Origin: Epiperipatus broadwayi
Taxonomy: Eukaryota; Onychophora; Udeonychophora; Euonychophora; Peripatidae
Assembly (NCBI GenBank): GCA_028023455.1
Contig: JAQFVV010006238.1
Location: 8,669,349-8,733,348, forward strand
Direction of reading: 5' to 3'
Length of the DNA: 64,000 nt
Each line of letters starts with the position of its first letter. Positions within the stretch are counted from its first letter, which is position 1. Both the position numbers and the translations under genes were made by a program. Below are positions 12,158-26,045 of the stretch, in pieces. The notes under the pieces are model-generated. The model saw only the letters and a program-made list of their open reading frames with translations, ran no database searches and was not told the origin of the DNA.

Positions 12158-12362
12158 TGATAATAGATGGGCAATTGAAATCTTAAACTTGATTCCAAGA
12201 GATTGTAAAAGACCCAGAAAGAGACCACATGTGAGATGGATGGATGAAATAAGAAAGTGTGCAGGGGTGATGTGGAGAAGAGAAGATAAAAATTAAAGGA
12301 GTTGGTTTGAACTTGGAGAGACCATCCTGCAGTGGATTGATAATGGTTGATGATGATGAATG
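12158..12362 (+). mobile_element. LINE-A 3' fragment
   Basis: Reads in frame as the LINE-A C-terminus: DNRWAIEILN, RDCKRPRKRPHVRWMDEIRK, a CAGVMWRRE segment, a stop, then a degraded ELGE..LQWIDNG-like end and a TGATGATGATG tail. It is 5'-truncated and inactive. Confidence 0.85.
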
Positions 12363-12525
12363 TTTAATGGTATTATTTCACTAGCACTAACCAATAAAAA
12401 ATAAAAATTTTCATTTCCAGAATTGTCTTCATCCAATGTTGAAACCTAAGCATTGATAAAACAGACAGTATACAAATCAATTTTTATAGTTATTAAATTC
12501 TCATCAAAATTTAAGAAAATCACAA

Positions 12526-12690
12526 GACAGTAGTCTAATTGGGTACAGCATCACTTTAAATTCAATATTCATGAATTTAAAGCTCAAAATTTGAATCCCT
12601 AGTTAGTAATGTCCTTGGTAAGATAAGTCAGACTTCAAAAAGTGTTGTGATAATACAGCTCGGAATGTCATGTTATATGCTAAGTTGAGT
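12526..12690 (+). mobile_element. FB1 head fragment
   Basis: A tRNA-like head (AGTCTAATTGGGTACAGCAT) followed by AAATTCAATATTCATGAATTT and a B-box-like AAAATTTGAATCCCTAG, then degraded body sequence. The 3' part is replaced by unrelated CpG-containing DNA. Confidence 0.6.
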
Positions 12691-13395
12691 GCTATTGACA
12701 ACAGATTAATTCTTCAACCGCCTCTTACAAGGCATCTCGTCGACATCTGACATCACTCTAATTCTGCTAGTTTTAATGGTAGAATATTCGTTTGACAGTT
12801 ATTGATTAGGTTTTTAAAAGTTCTGTAAGATGGTGCCCTCTTCCGAATTATTTTACAAGTAAAAAATCAAAAAAACCGCATTTAAAACTAAACAAAGAAG
12901 AACCTTGTCGGTGATTGGCTGTCAGCTGGCTCTCAGCCGAAAAAGACATTCTGATTGGCTGGAAAGAACAAAGAAACTGCCTGATCAAAGAAAATAAAGA
13001 AAAACGCTGAGATTTTCATTTTGAATGTAATTTAAGTATTAAAAAAATATAAAATGAGAAATTAAAATAGTTTTTTAAAAAATATACTAAAAAAACAAAA
13101 TTATTTTCGAAAAATATTGAAGATTTTAGTAAAAATATTTAAGATTTAGCAAAAAGAAATCTTTACTTTTCCATAACGTAAAATTGAAAAAAAGCGTTTG
13201 CGTCAGCACTTTTTTGTTTAGACATTCGCTTTATATTTGCCGAAATTGAATATATTTTATAATAAATAAATAGCAATTTATTTTTGAAAGAACTTTCATT
13301 CTCTTTCATAACCTGAAAAATTAGTAATATACTTTTTATAAACATATCTGAGTTGAATTTAATATTATAGGCGAATATGTTTTAACAATAGGCTT
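12691..13395. promoter_or_regulatory. CpG-retaining patch with two inverted CCAAT boxes
   Basis: CpG dinucleotides, scarce elsewhere, cluster here (CCGCC, CTCGTCGACATC, TTCCGAAT, CAGCCGAAA, AACGCTGAG, GCGTTTGCGTCAG). GTGATTGGCTGTCAG (about 12,911) and CTGATTGGCTGGAAAG (about 12,951) carry two ATTGG cores about 40 bp apart, a spacing seen in NF-Y-type promoters. I see no TATA box or exon. This may be an unmethylated host regulatory region or a fragment of a young repeat. Confidence 0.35.
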
Positions 13396-13439
13396 TGTCT
13401 TCAGTTTGTGAGTTGGCCAATTAAAAGATTTGATTTTTA

Positions 13440-13560
13440 CCTCATACAACCAATAATATAATTAGTTTGGATTGTTTAAATAAAGTTTGAATTTTTCCAA
13501 AAATATTTAACAGCTAATATTAGATGACACATAGAACATCATCACAAAATATCAGACAGA
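13440..13560 (+). mobile_element. FB1 tail fragment
   Basis: CATACAACCAATAATATAATT, TTTAAATAAAGTTTGAATTTT, AATATTTAACAGCTAATATTAGA and CATCATCACAAAATATCAG match the distal right arm of FB1. Only the tail is present. Confidence 0.55.
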
Positions 13561-14255
13561 ATTTATTAAATTTTTCTTAATAGTGAATGTAATATTTTTT
13601 ATTAGAGTTAACATGTAATTTTCTTTTATTTAATAATTTACCTTTCCAGAAAGGTTATAATCTCAAATTGATGAGTGTAATTACAATTACAGTTATGTAT
13701 CAAAGTATGTAAAAGTTTTTTATTGGATAAAGTATGCTTATTCCTGTACTTATGTTTAGATAAAAATAATAAATTTATTACAATTAGCATTTCTTAATTA
13801 ATATTCATGATTATTACTGATTTTACAATTATTTATATCACTTTACTAAGCACACCATCAGATATAAATCATATTTAAAATCTGAAGAAGCTATATTTTT
13901 TGATTTCTTATATAAGTTTTTTTATAGTCCTGGTAAAGGAGCTCATCAACGAGTACAATTTTTACTCTTATCACAAATCTTACTTCAATGTAATTTGTTT
14001 ATTGACTACTCTACTTTGTGAGAATTGTAGTGAGCTATAAGTTCATTAAGCCTGTTTTAATCACAGCTATTTCAAAGAGAACTAAAGAGATTGGGGTTAG
14101 AATCTTATTGTTATAGATTGTAAAGATATAACAAATAGAAGATTCATTGATGATAATTAAATGCTATATTGACTTAAGTGGTTTGATGCAAAAAGAATTA
14201 TCAAAATGAGAAAATATATATATAAAAAGTGGCCTTGAAAATAATGAATACCGTT
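13561..14255. other. AT-rich stretch without recognised features
   Basis: No coding, RNA or repeat signal that I can support. Confidence 0.5.
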
Positions 14256-15055
14256 TCTATAATGTAATTTTTACTACACCACTCTCACAGAAAACAGAGA
14301 CTGGTTTCTCTACACTTTTAACACTGTTGTGTATGAATGTATCGAAAACATATTATTAAAAATGTAAAAAAAGATGTATGTTTCTCAAGAAACACATGGT
14401 GTGCTGAACCAGCACTCATCACCAAGGCCCAGATTACAGACTCTTAACCATATTTTTATTATTGTTCTATATAAAGGTAGCCAATTACTACAGTTTAATT
14501 GACAAGTGTTGTCAAACATACCATCCTCACAGCATTGACAAAACCACTTAATGGATATATATTAATTTTTATTAAATCATTTATTCAACTAGAGATTGGC
14601 CATATAATGAGTAATATTTTTGTAGTGTAATTTTCACTACGATTCTCATGCATGGTAGGGACTGGTTTCTATCCACCTTTAACACATTGGCAAGGGGTGT
14701 AGCAAAACTTACACTACAAAAATATTATTCTCAAGTGAATTTTACTTTAGTTTAATGAAAGACTAATTAAAATTATTAAAATACTTTCAGCAAATTGTTT
14801 GTGTCAAAGTTATGAGTGTAGTTAGATTGACACATAAATTATACTATAGTAATTTGCTATATATAGTGAACAATGATAAAGATATGAGTAAGAGATTGTG
14901 ATCTGGGCCAAAGTGCTAGTTCAGCATGAAATGTGCATCTTGGGAATCATATATCTTTTTGTCATGTCTTTGGTTATATATTTAAGATTACAACTTTTTA
15001 CAAGGTGTTAAAAGTGGATAGAAAAGAGAGTGTTGTAATAAAAATTATTCTACAG
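14256..15055. mobile_element. FB3 palindromic element with a nested hairpin
   Basis: The left arm (14,256-14,540) and right arm (about 14,800-15,055) are imperfect reverse complements: TCTATAATGTAATTTTTACTAC pairs with GTAATAAAAATTATTCTACAGA, GTGTGCTGAACCAGCACT pairs with AGTGCTAGTTCAGCATG, and CCAAGGCCCAGATTACA pairs with TGTGATCTGGGCCAAAG. The spacer holds a second hairpin (14,609-14,732) whose arms resemble the outer ends, so one family member has probably inserted into another. No coding capacity. Confidence 0.75.
14609..14732. mobile_element. nested FB3-like hairpin
   Basis: GAGTAATATTTTTGTAGTGT at the left end is matched by ACACTACAAAAATATTATTC at the right. The interior word GGGACTGGTTTCTATCCAC resembles AGAGACTGGTTTCTCTACAC in the outer element's left arm (14,299-14,318), which supports common family origin. 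Confidence 0.75.
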
Positions 15056-15393
15056 AAAAATTATTCATTAAATAGATAATCTTTAATGTAATTGATGACT
15101 AATAAAAATTATTAATATAGTAGGAGATTCTCTTGAGTAGGTACTACTCATTATAAGTAGTTTTTATTTGAAATTTATTCGATTGAACTCTGTCTGTGGA
15201 CTCCATCAGTGACCTGATTTGAGCAGATGATTTTAAAAATGTAATAATAATAATAAAAATAGTGTTGATAAAACAAAAGTAGAAAACAAAAGCTTATAAT
15301 GTAATGTTAAAACAATATTTATTATTTTTTTGTATAAATAGAAAGAGAATTAAAAGTTACAATTAAGAATATCTAAACTAATAAATAACTGAA

Positions 15394-15596
15394 ACACAGG
15401 CTTATTATATACCTGTGTCTATATATGTAATATATAGGGTATATGAGCACAGACGTTCACAAGACCCACCACTCTCCACATTATCTCATAACACTGATAC
15501 ACTTGAACACATATATGTTGAAAAGTGTATCAGTGTTATGAGATAGTGTGGAGAGTGGTGGGTCGTGTGAAAGTCTGTGCTCATATACCCTATATA
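15394..15596. mobile_element. MITE-like double hairpin with 73-bp arms
   Basis: The arms at 15,431-15,503 and 15,524-15,596 differ at three positions over 73 bp; the loop is 20 bp. The outer end is TATATAGGGTATATGAGCAC. A small hairpin (ACACAGG...CCTGTGT, 15,394-15,418) precedes it. A 21-22-bp direct repeat, CTAAACTAATAAATAACTGA at 15,373 and CTAAACTAATAAAATAATTG at 15,597, brackets both hairpins. The near-identical arms imply recent formation or gene conversion. No ORF. Confidence 0.8.
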
Positions 15597-15618
15597 CTAA
15601 ACTAATAAAATAATTGAA

Positions 15619-16192
15619 TGGCAAGTTTCTTTGGAGAATATGTTATATTTGAACATCCTAGTAGCAGATTGAGCATTTGGTTAATTTGAATCATTTTTAA
15701 ATTACACAATTTAACAAAATATTGATTCAAATATCTATTATCAACTAGACTCCCTATTTACCACTGTATCAAACCACACAAATCATTTAAATTCATCTTT
15801 TCCATAACCATATCAGTTTTGAACCACAATGGTATTGCTTGTATTTGTCTCATTTACAATTATTATGGACTGCTTGAGAATATTTAAACCAGGCTATCAG
15901 TTTATTAACAATTAGAAATTGCTTAATACATTAAAATTTTAATATTATCTCAAGTCTATAGATATCAATAGCCATCACTATTTTCTGCACTTGTGTTTTT
16001 TTGATATTGTAATAACAAAAACAATAAGTTTACATATTTATTTTGTTATTATTAAAGATTTGATTCTTATTAATTCTGTTTACATTTAGATTTTATTTGT
16101 ATTTATTTGCTTTGTGCAAAAAATTACTAAGGGCAAACAAGAATAACTACTGTAAATAACTTATTATTATTATTTTGTTAATTATAGCATAT
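15619..16192. other. AT-rich stretch
   Basis: Nothing firmly assignable. A patch at 15,740-15,790 (ACCACTGTATCAAACCAC) weakly resembles the minus-strand head of SINE-C and may be a decayed copy. Confidence 0.4.
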
Positions 16193-18029
16193 TGATTAAA
16201 GCTATTCAAAAAAATAATTATCAAAACTATATTAAAAATATGGAGCTCAATTTGTCAGATAATCCTAAAAAAATTTGGTCTTTTATTAAAAGTCCTGCCA
16301 TTATCAAAAGAAAGTCTTAAATGGATTATAATTTATCTTTATGTGCTGATGACTTTTCAGTTCACTTTTCTGAATTATTTGGAAATTCTCAACTGTCTGG
16401 GTTTAATTTGACCAAGGGATGTTTTAATGATATTATTTCTATTGATTGTTTCAACAATAGTGATATTATATCAGCTGTCAAATAACTCAAAACACTTTCA
16501 AGTATAGGTTATGACAATATACCTTCTTTCATTTATAAAGGTTATGCAGAATATATTGCTGCTCCTTTATGTTATATTCTTAATTGTTCCATTAAAAATT
16601 GTATTTTTCCTAACTCTCTTAAACTTGCCAAAGTTATACCTATTTTTTAAAATGGTTCAAAAGATAATGTTAATAATGATAGACCAATTTATGTGCTTCA
16701 TACATTTGTACACATATTTAAAAGATGTGTTTATAAGAAAATTGTTAATGATATGAATAAGATTTTGGTTTCTGTGCAAATCTGGCAAATCAACTGAAAT
16801 GAATCTTTTAACAAAAATTGATCACATTTCTAATGTCTTTGAGAATCAATGTCATTTAGATGTTATTTATTTTGATTTATCCAAGGCATTTGATAAGGTG
16901 GATCATTCCAGGTTGTTTTACAAAATGTACAAATTAGGTTTTCTCTATAATTTGGTTGCATGGTTTGAATCGTTTATTAGGAAAAGAATGGCTTATACAA
17001 AGTTTAAGAATAATTTTTCTGGTCCATATTATTGTAATATAGGAATACTTCAGGACAGTATCCTTGCACCATTATTGTTTAACATTTATATTAATGATTT
17101 AGGAAAGAATTTGGAATTTTTAAATATTTTGTGCTATGCAGATGATTGTAAAATTTTTAGGAATATCAACTCAATTAATGATTGCATACTTGTGCAAAAA
17201 GATATTAATAATTTTGTGAAATCATGGAGAGATAATAAAATGGATATTAATATGTTCAGCAGTTTCTTATTCTAAAAAATCTAAAATGATAATTTGTCCT
17301 TATTATATTGAAGATCATAATATAAAATTTGTTGATATTCAGAAAGACTTTGGTATTATTTTTGCAAGCCATGGATCATTTCATCATCATATGGAAAATG
17401 TAGTAAATCAGGCTTTTAAAAATATGGGTGCAATTTTAAGGCATGATAGATAATTTACTAGTTTTACAAAATATAAATTATTCCTCTCTTTGGTTTTACC
17501 TATTTTAGAATATTGATCTGTTGTTTGGAATCCCAGTTCCAAATGAGATATTATTAAAATTTTATTGGTTTATGATACATTTTTGAAGTATATCAAGTTA
17601 AATGACCATTATCTATCCCTATCTGTTAGAAGAAAAATAAGAGATCTTAAAATTTTATATAACCTTGTCAATCAGAAAATTATATTAACTAACAAAATTT
17701 CAAATATTACTTTTAATAATTGTTTACGTAAGCACTTACATTTACTTTATTTTATATTAAGGTTTGTTCCTCTAACATATTAACATTTTCACCTTTGTTT
17801 CGTTTGCCTAATACCTATAATTATGATTTTACTAATGAAAATATTTTTACTTTAGACTTTAAAAAATTTGTTACTTGATTATAAAAAAGTATGGCATATA
17901 ATCATAATAATAATTTTTCATTTATACTCATTTGTGTAAAATATTTATGTATATTATTGGAATAGTTGTTATGGTGCAATTCTGTAATTGGCTTAATACT
18001 GTAGTTTTGTACGATAAATAAATTGAAGA

Positions 18030-18095
<66 letters not shown>
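16193..18095 (+). pseudogene. Jockey/CR1-like LINE, reverse transcriptase pseudogene
   Basis: A 5'-truncated non-LTR retrotransposon. Upstream frames give KKIWSFIKSP, IGYDNIPSFIYKG and KLAKVIP, which are N-terminal reverse-transcriptase landmarks. The open segment 16,799-17,275 has motif A (DVIYFDLSKAFDKVDHS), a decayed motif B (GILQDSILAPLLFNIYINDL, where GVPQGS would be usual) and motif C with the catalytic LCYADDCKIF. Downstream frames give the LVLPILEY..VVWNP thumb landmark and a C-terminal RRKIRDLKILYNLVN. Several in-frame stops and frameshifts separate these blocks, so no working protein is made. The element ends AATAAATTGAAGAA and runs into a TTA tract (18,030-18,095), its likely 3' tail. 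The endonuclease domain is missing. Clade is inferred from remembered landmarks; Jockey, CR1 or a relative all fit. Confidence 0.9.
18030..18095. repeat. TTA microsatellite at LINE 3' end
   Basis: About 20 TTA units with one interruption (TTAATTATTA). It directly follows the LINE terminal sequence. Confidence 0.9.
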
Positions 18096-18097
<2 letters not shown>

Positions 18098-18143
18098 TTC
18101 AATGATACGTTTTATTTGTTTTAGAGAAAAGAGTTTTACTTAC

Positions 18144-18615
18144 CTTGGATTGCTTTGTTTACACGGACGATCTGTTATGTATATAAAAGTTGATCTATTG
18201 GTTTACACAAGATTGCAGGAATTTATATATATGCTGTGGATTAGTTACAAGTTTTCACATAGCTTAGATTGCTATGGTTACACGAGCAATCTGTAGATGT
18301 AGGTTTACATATGTAAAAGTTTATTTATTGACTTGCGTGAGATTACAAGAATTTTTTTAGGTCGTGGATTAGTTACAAGGATTTACATAGCTTTGATTGA
18401 TGTGGTTACATGGACAATCCGTGTGTAAAAATTGACTTATTTATTTGCATGAGATTATAGGAATTTTTATATACTGTGGTTTAGTTACAATGGTTTTATT
18501 TAGCTTGGATTGCTATGGTGACATGGGCAATCCGTAGTTGTAGGTTTACATATGAAAAAAATTATTTATTGATTTGCACAACATTACACAAATTTTACAT
18601 GATCTGAATTTCTGT
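18144..18615. repeat. four-unit tandem repeat, about 110-128 bp
   Basis: Units start at 18,144, 18,263, 18,391 and 18,504. Shared words are CTTGGATTGCTATGGTTACA, GCAATCTGTAG, TTTGCATGAGATTACAGGAA and GTGGATTAGTTACAA. Each unit holds an internal hairpin formed by GGATTGC and GCAATCC about 13 bases apart. Units differ at many sites, so the array is old. The ORF at 18,102-18,296 is a by-product. Confidence 0.8.
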
Positions 18616-19152
18616 ATTATTATTATTATTATTGTGTTGGTAAACAGTCAGATTAATTAGATACTTTTACTTAATTAATATTAACTTTTTTTTGTTAATT
18701 GTTTTGAAATACTCGACGAAATGCGGAATATCATTAAGGCAGTAAAATGGAGTCTGTATGTAGCATAGTAGGAAACTAAAATGTATTGGCGGTAGGCCGG
18801 GGGATCGCTATTACTTAGTAAGAATTTGATTTCCGTATTTTCAAAAATATTAATTAATGAAGCAATTAATAATTAACTAAACGATTAGTCGCTCAAAAAG
18901 CCACGTGACGTTAGTTCTAATTACTTTAGATCAGTTCAAAAGAATTAATTCAATCAAAAATTACAACTTCTTTGTTTATTTCCTAATTTACGGAAATAAA
19001 AAAAAAGTCGGAAAATTTTTAATTTAGTACTTCAGTGAAGTTCTTAGGACTCATCTTGCAACTTTGCTGTTTTAAATTACAGAACCACCGGACATACTGA
19101 GAATTCTATATAACATATATTTTTAAGAAAACAAAAATTAAAAACTAACAAT
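18616..19152. other. CpG-retaining unique sequence
   Basis: The sequence changes character here: CpGs appear in ACTCGACGAAATGCGGAAT, TAGGCCGGGGGATCGC and CCACGTGACGTTAG (which contains an E-box-like CACGTG and a TGACGT word). No exon or ORF is recognisable. It may be host regulatory DNA. Confidence 0.35.
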
Positions 19153-19268
19153 AGTCAAGCATTATTAGTCGAGAGGTCATCGCAACCGCCTTGCAAGCAA
19201 GTAGTTGGTTGCAGCCGGTTGTGGGTTAGCCTCTCGGCCGATGCTATGGCATATGGGGAAAAAAAAAA
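19153..19268 (+). mobile_element. SINE-A copy
   Basis: TCAAGCATTATTAGTCGAGAG, CCGCCTTGCAAGCAAG (anticodon-loop-like CTTGCAA), GCAGCCGGTTGTGGGTTAGC and TCTCGGCCGATGCTATGG, with an A-run at the end. More CpGs survive than in the 174 copy. The B box is damaged. Confidence 0.8.
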
Positions 19269-20110
19269 CTAACAGTATACAACATGTATTATTTTTCATG
19301 GCACTTTAGGATGAATTTATTTGCAGTCTTATCTGAAATCCAATCTATTTGCTAAAAGCCAGATATCTACTGCGTTTGTAAAAAAAAAAAAAAAAATATC
19401 TGTTTACGGTTTTCTGCTCGCATTGCTTTGTCATTAACAATATCATTTTAAAATTCAACACACCTGCATCAAGCATGAAGTAGAGAAGAAAATCTTTTAT
19501 TTTTTAATTACAGGGAAAGAAAATACACATTAAAAAATGAAACTCTTACGACAAGCTGTCCGTATACAGTTTATTCAACAGTTTCTGCTTTTATTATTCA
19601 TACAATTACAGAACACAATCCACGCCGAATTAATTAATTCTGTTCAAGTTATGTATTTGATTTCGTTTATATAAATATATTTAAATGTAAACAGAAACAG
19701 AATAATAATATTGTCGCATAGACAAGATTATATGTACACAAATGTAATTTAAATAAATTTAAATTTAAAATTACGTTTTTATTTGACAGGAAAGTAACAC
19801 GCGACTAATTAATAAAAGCAAGTTTGCTAAATGTCATCTTTATAACACAAAACATAAATCAGGTAATAGAAAAAATTCAAATCACAACAATAATTTTGCT
19901 TCCCTTCTGCTGCAGTGGTGATGAGAGAAACGGAAGCGATTTAGCAGTAGCGCTATCTACTTAATAAATGCATAACCCTGTGTGGTTTTGTAGAGTAGTG
20001 GAGTGACAGTCTCTGGACCAGCTCAAGATTCTCAGATCGCAGCACCGATACACTGCTTCGCCATCTCCGTCGATTGAACTCCTTACGAATTTTCCAGCAA
20101 TTAATCATTC
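19269..20110. promoter_or_regulatory. CpG-retaining patch, possible host promoter region
   Basis: At 19,905-20,100 CpG density and GC rise sharply against the background (AAACGGAAGCGATTTAGCAG, GTAGCGCTATC, CAGATCGCAGCACCGATACA, CGCCATCTCCGTCGATTG). On the minus strand GGAGATGGCG gives a good start context but stops after ten codons, so if it is a first exon it is very short. I cannot name a gene. Confidence 0.3.
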
Positions 20111-23200
<3,090 letters not shown>

Positions 23201-23324
23201 ATGATGAGGTTTTGTCAAATTGACATTGACTTCTGGAAATCTCATACATATCACATCTTTAAAATGACCTTACATGTGTATAGATTTTAGATTACTCAAT
23301 GTTATAATTTTCATTAACATTTAA

Positions 23325-23520
23325 CCCTTAGTAATAGCACACAGGTTACTACTATATTCACAAGATTGCAAGAGGTATTATTATCTTCTTTTCTTCAGAG
23401 TGTTGCTGGCTTGGCTAGTGACAGTACTGTCAGGGGAATTGAATTGGACCCTTAGATCCTTGAATATTGAATTTTAAGTTAATGCTCTAACTATCTGTTA
23501 TAGTAGAGTTTATTCATCTT
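23325..23520 (-). mobile_element. FB1 single arm (minus)
   Basis: ACACAGGTTACTACTATATTC, GTGTTGCTGGCTTGGCTAGTG, AGGGGAATTGAATTGGACCC (B-box position) and TTAATGCTCTAACTATCTG (D-arm complement). Only this arm is present, with its outermost end missing. Confidence 0.7.
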
Positions 23521-24035
23521 ATTATTGGCTATATTTTTAACCCTTTTTAAAAAATAATTTGATTAACCTATGTTATGGTCAAATCTCCTAGAATCTAATG
23601 ATATGCTGAGACATGATTAATACCATATCCTGCAGCACTGAATTTGTTTTCAGGAATGAATTCTATTCTGTGAGCTTTTGGGTAGGAATTAGTGGATGTA
23701 CTTCATAAGATACTATCGTTGACTCATATTTTTAAGCAGATTTTTAGAGGTATTAAGGTGATAGTAACATTGGGATTTGTCTATTCTAAGTCTTGATAGT
23801 CACCTGATAAATCAGAATGAGATGCTGAACCAGATATAATTGGATTATCACTTTTTTGTGAGACTGGATCATTTTTGGAATTTCTTCTGGATCAGTTTTT
23901 GTGTTTTTATTTTCTTAATTTTCAGTGCAAAAGAATTATTAAAAAAACTTATTTATTATAATTTTCTTGGAAAAAGATTCTATTTCTTCTTTCTACTTTT
24001 GACATTAATTCACAATATACGAATTGATGGCTTTA
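23521..24035. other. AT-rich stretch without recognised features
   Basis: No supported feature. The 67-codon ORF at 23,840-24,043 is low-complexity and hydrophobic, and looks like chance. Confidence 0.5.
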
Positions 24036-24125
24036 TTTTTTAGGAGTTCATAAGAGATTTAAGTACCAGAACTGGAATCAATATGAAGTCTGACAATCTA
24101 CCACTGCACTAACCCATCTAAATCA
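24036..24125 (-). mobile_element. tRNA-headed SINE-C copy (minus)
   Basis: Minus-strand reading has an A-box-like GGGTTAGTGCAGTGGTAGA followed by a degraded B box (TTGATTCCAGTTC). The copy at 50,838 has TAGTTTAGTGCAATAGTAGA and TTGATTCAAATCC at the same spacing, and both have a similar CATAAGA word downstream. Two copies only, so the family call is tentative. Confidence 0.5.
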
Positions 24126-24864
24126 TAGACTCACAATCATCATCATCATCATCATAACAATATTAAAAATAATAAAAAAGACTTTTTATCTGACTTAAAA
24201 ATAGCAAAATTTAAAATGCTTGTATTAATTAAGGTAATTGAAATTAATTTTAATCATATATCATACAGATATAAAAAAAATCAACATTTTAATTATCGGC
24301 AAGTAAAATAAATTGTCAAACATCTTTGAAAGAAACAAAATTGAATAACATGTATAATTCTGTCTACATTTTCAATATTCAATTTTTACATGGCATGAAG
24401 AATTCTAAGTTTTGTTTTTGAAAGCAAGTTCCTACGTTTATAAGTTTTTTTTGTTTAACCAACAACACCATCTCCCTACTAGACATTTAATTTTAACAAA
24501 CACTCTAAAGACTCAAAAGTTCTGAAACAACTTTTAATTTTTGATTTCAATTGCTAATGCTACCATCATAATCTATATCTTTATATATTTAATTACAATT
24601 CATTATTTTACTTTTTTTTTTTAAACTTTCCATCTACTTAATAGAACGTAGTCAAACATGCCAAAATATGTTGCCATTCCCCATTGTTAGTACTATTCAA
24701 TTTTATCCATATTCATATGAAAGAACAGAATTTTATTTTTATTTTTGCATGAAATTTATGCAGTTAAAAATAGTTATGAAAATCTATTATGGATAAAGTT
24801 AAAAATATTTCTTCGGTTTTCTGCCGTTCTTGATATATAATTAAAAATTATTTTTATTTATTAT
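24126..24864. other. AT-rich stretch without recognised features
   Basis: Nothing supported apart from a short CATCATCATCATCAT tract at about 24,139. Confidence 0.5.
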
Positions 24865-26045
24865 TAGTCTATTGCAGAATTAATATCTTTGTGCCTTTTC
24901 TTCCATATTTATGTTTAATCCATCCATTTCATATCTATTCTCTCGTCAGGTCTAAAATCTCTTGGGATCTAGTTTTAGAATTCAATTTTTTTTTCTAGCA
25001 AAATTGTCATCGTGATTTCATTGCTATCTTTTAATTCTTTAAATAATGTTAGTGATACAGGTTTTCTTTTACCAGTACACCTGGGTCTCATTTATGCAGT
25101 AAATAGGTTCCTCAGAAAATGCACACAAAAGAAATTGCACAAAAATAAATGTAATTTACCTTGAAAAATGGGGGATATGTTCCAGTAATTTTCAGAAATC
25201 ACATAAATGCAAAGCAACAAGAAAAACTTACTTTAAAATTTGCATTAAAAAAATAAAGAAATAAAGTATGACTAATAAAAAATTTCAAATATTTGAAAAA
25301 AATTAATACAAGACAAACTTTTTTTACTTTTTTTTATTAACTACAGTATTTAATTTTACATTTTTTCATAATATTTTAATCATTAGTGGTGTTTAAATAT
25401 GTGTTCATTTGTGAACTAGTAAGAAATCAGATTCATGACATGTTGTACAACTAGTGCCACTTTCAGTCTTCATCTGTGTTAATGGTTTTCTGTTTCTATA
25501 TTAAAAAAATGAGATCGTAATCAAAACAAAAAAATTATACATTATCATTAGAAAGATTATTTTCAGTTTATAAAATCTATAAAATCTTCGTTATTATTTA
25601 TTTTAAAAGTCTAAAAAAATATTTATTTCTGTTAATATCTAACAAAATACTTTTTAAAAGTTTAAAATTCTTGAATATTTATTGTGATATTTTTAGATGT
25701 ACCTATAAATCTATTGTTATTATTTACTCATTAGTACAAGTAGGTTATTTACATAGAAGCTAAGATTCTAAATACATCTTCAGGCCATATTCACATCAGC
25801 TGCTAATATAACATATTTTTGAAAAAAAAAAGTATTTCAAGTCAAAATAAGTTATTAATAATTTAAATTTCTTGATATCTAATAAATATAGTGAAATATA
25901 AAAGTTATTAAGAAGAAACTTAAATTGCAAAACTTCAAAATTGCATTAAAATAATCTGCATAAAACGAGACCCAGGTGTATTTAATCTTTTTTCTTAATC
26001 CCAGCATGCACTTCTCATTACATTAATAAATAGATTGCAGTTAAA
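24865..26045 (-). mobile_element. decayed LINE-A fragment split by a MITE
   Basis: The flanks 24,865-25,075 and 25,981-26,045 read, on the minus strand, as a diverged LINE-A 3' region: the order CTATTGCAG, CTTTGTGCC, AATCCATCCATTTCATAT, TCTCTTGGGATCTAG, CTTTTAATTCTTTAAATAATG, GTTAGTGATACAGG and, beyond the MITE, CCCAGCATGCACTTCTCATT parallels the copy at 5,321-5,670. It is older than the other copies. Confidence 0.65.
25078..25978. mobile_element. 901-bp pogo/Tigger-like MITE
   Basis: The termini CACCTGGGTCTCATTTATGC and GCATAAAACGAGACCCAGGT are inverted repeats differing by a base or two, and a TA dinucleotide sits directly outside both ends (25,076-25,077 and 25,979-25,980), the target duplication of the Tc1/mariner/pogo superfamily. 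Subterminal text (AGGTTCCTCAGAAAATGCAC and AAAAATGGGGGATATGTTCC) is of the kind found in pogo/Tigger relatives. There is no transposase ORF, so it would move only with help from an autonomous relative. It interrupts a LINE-A copy. Confidence 0.85.
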
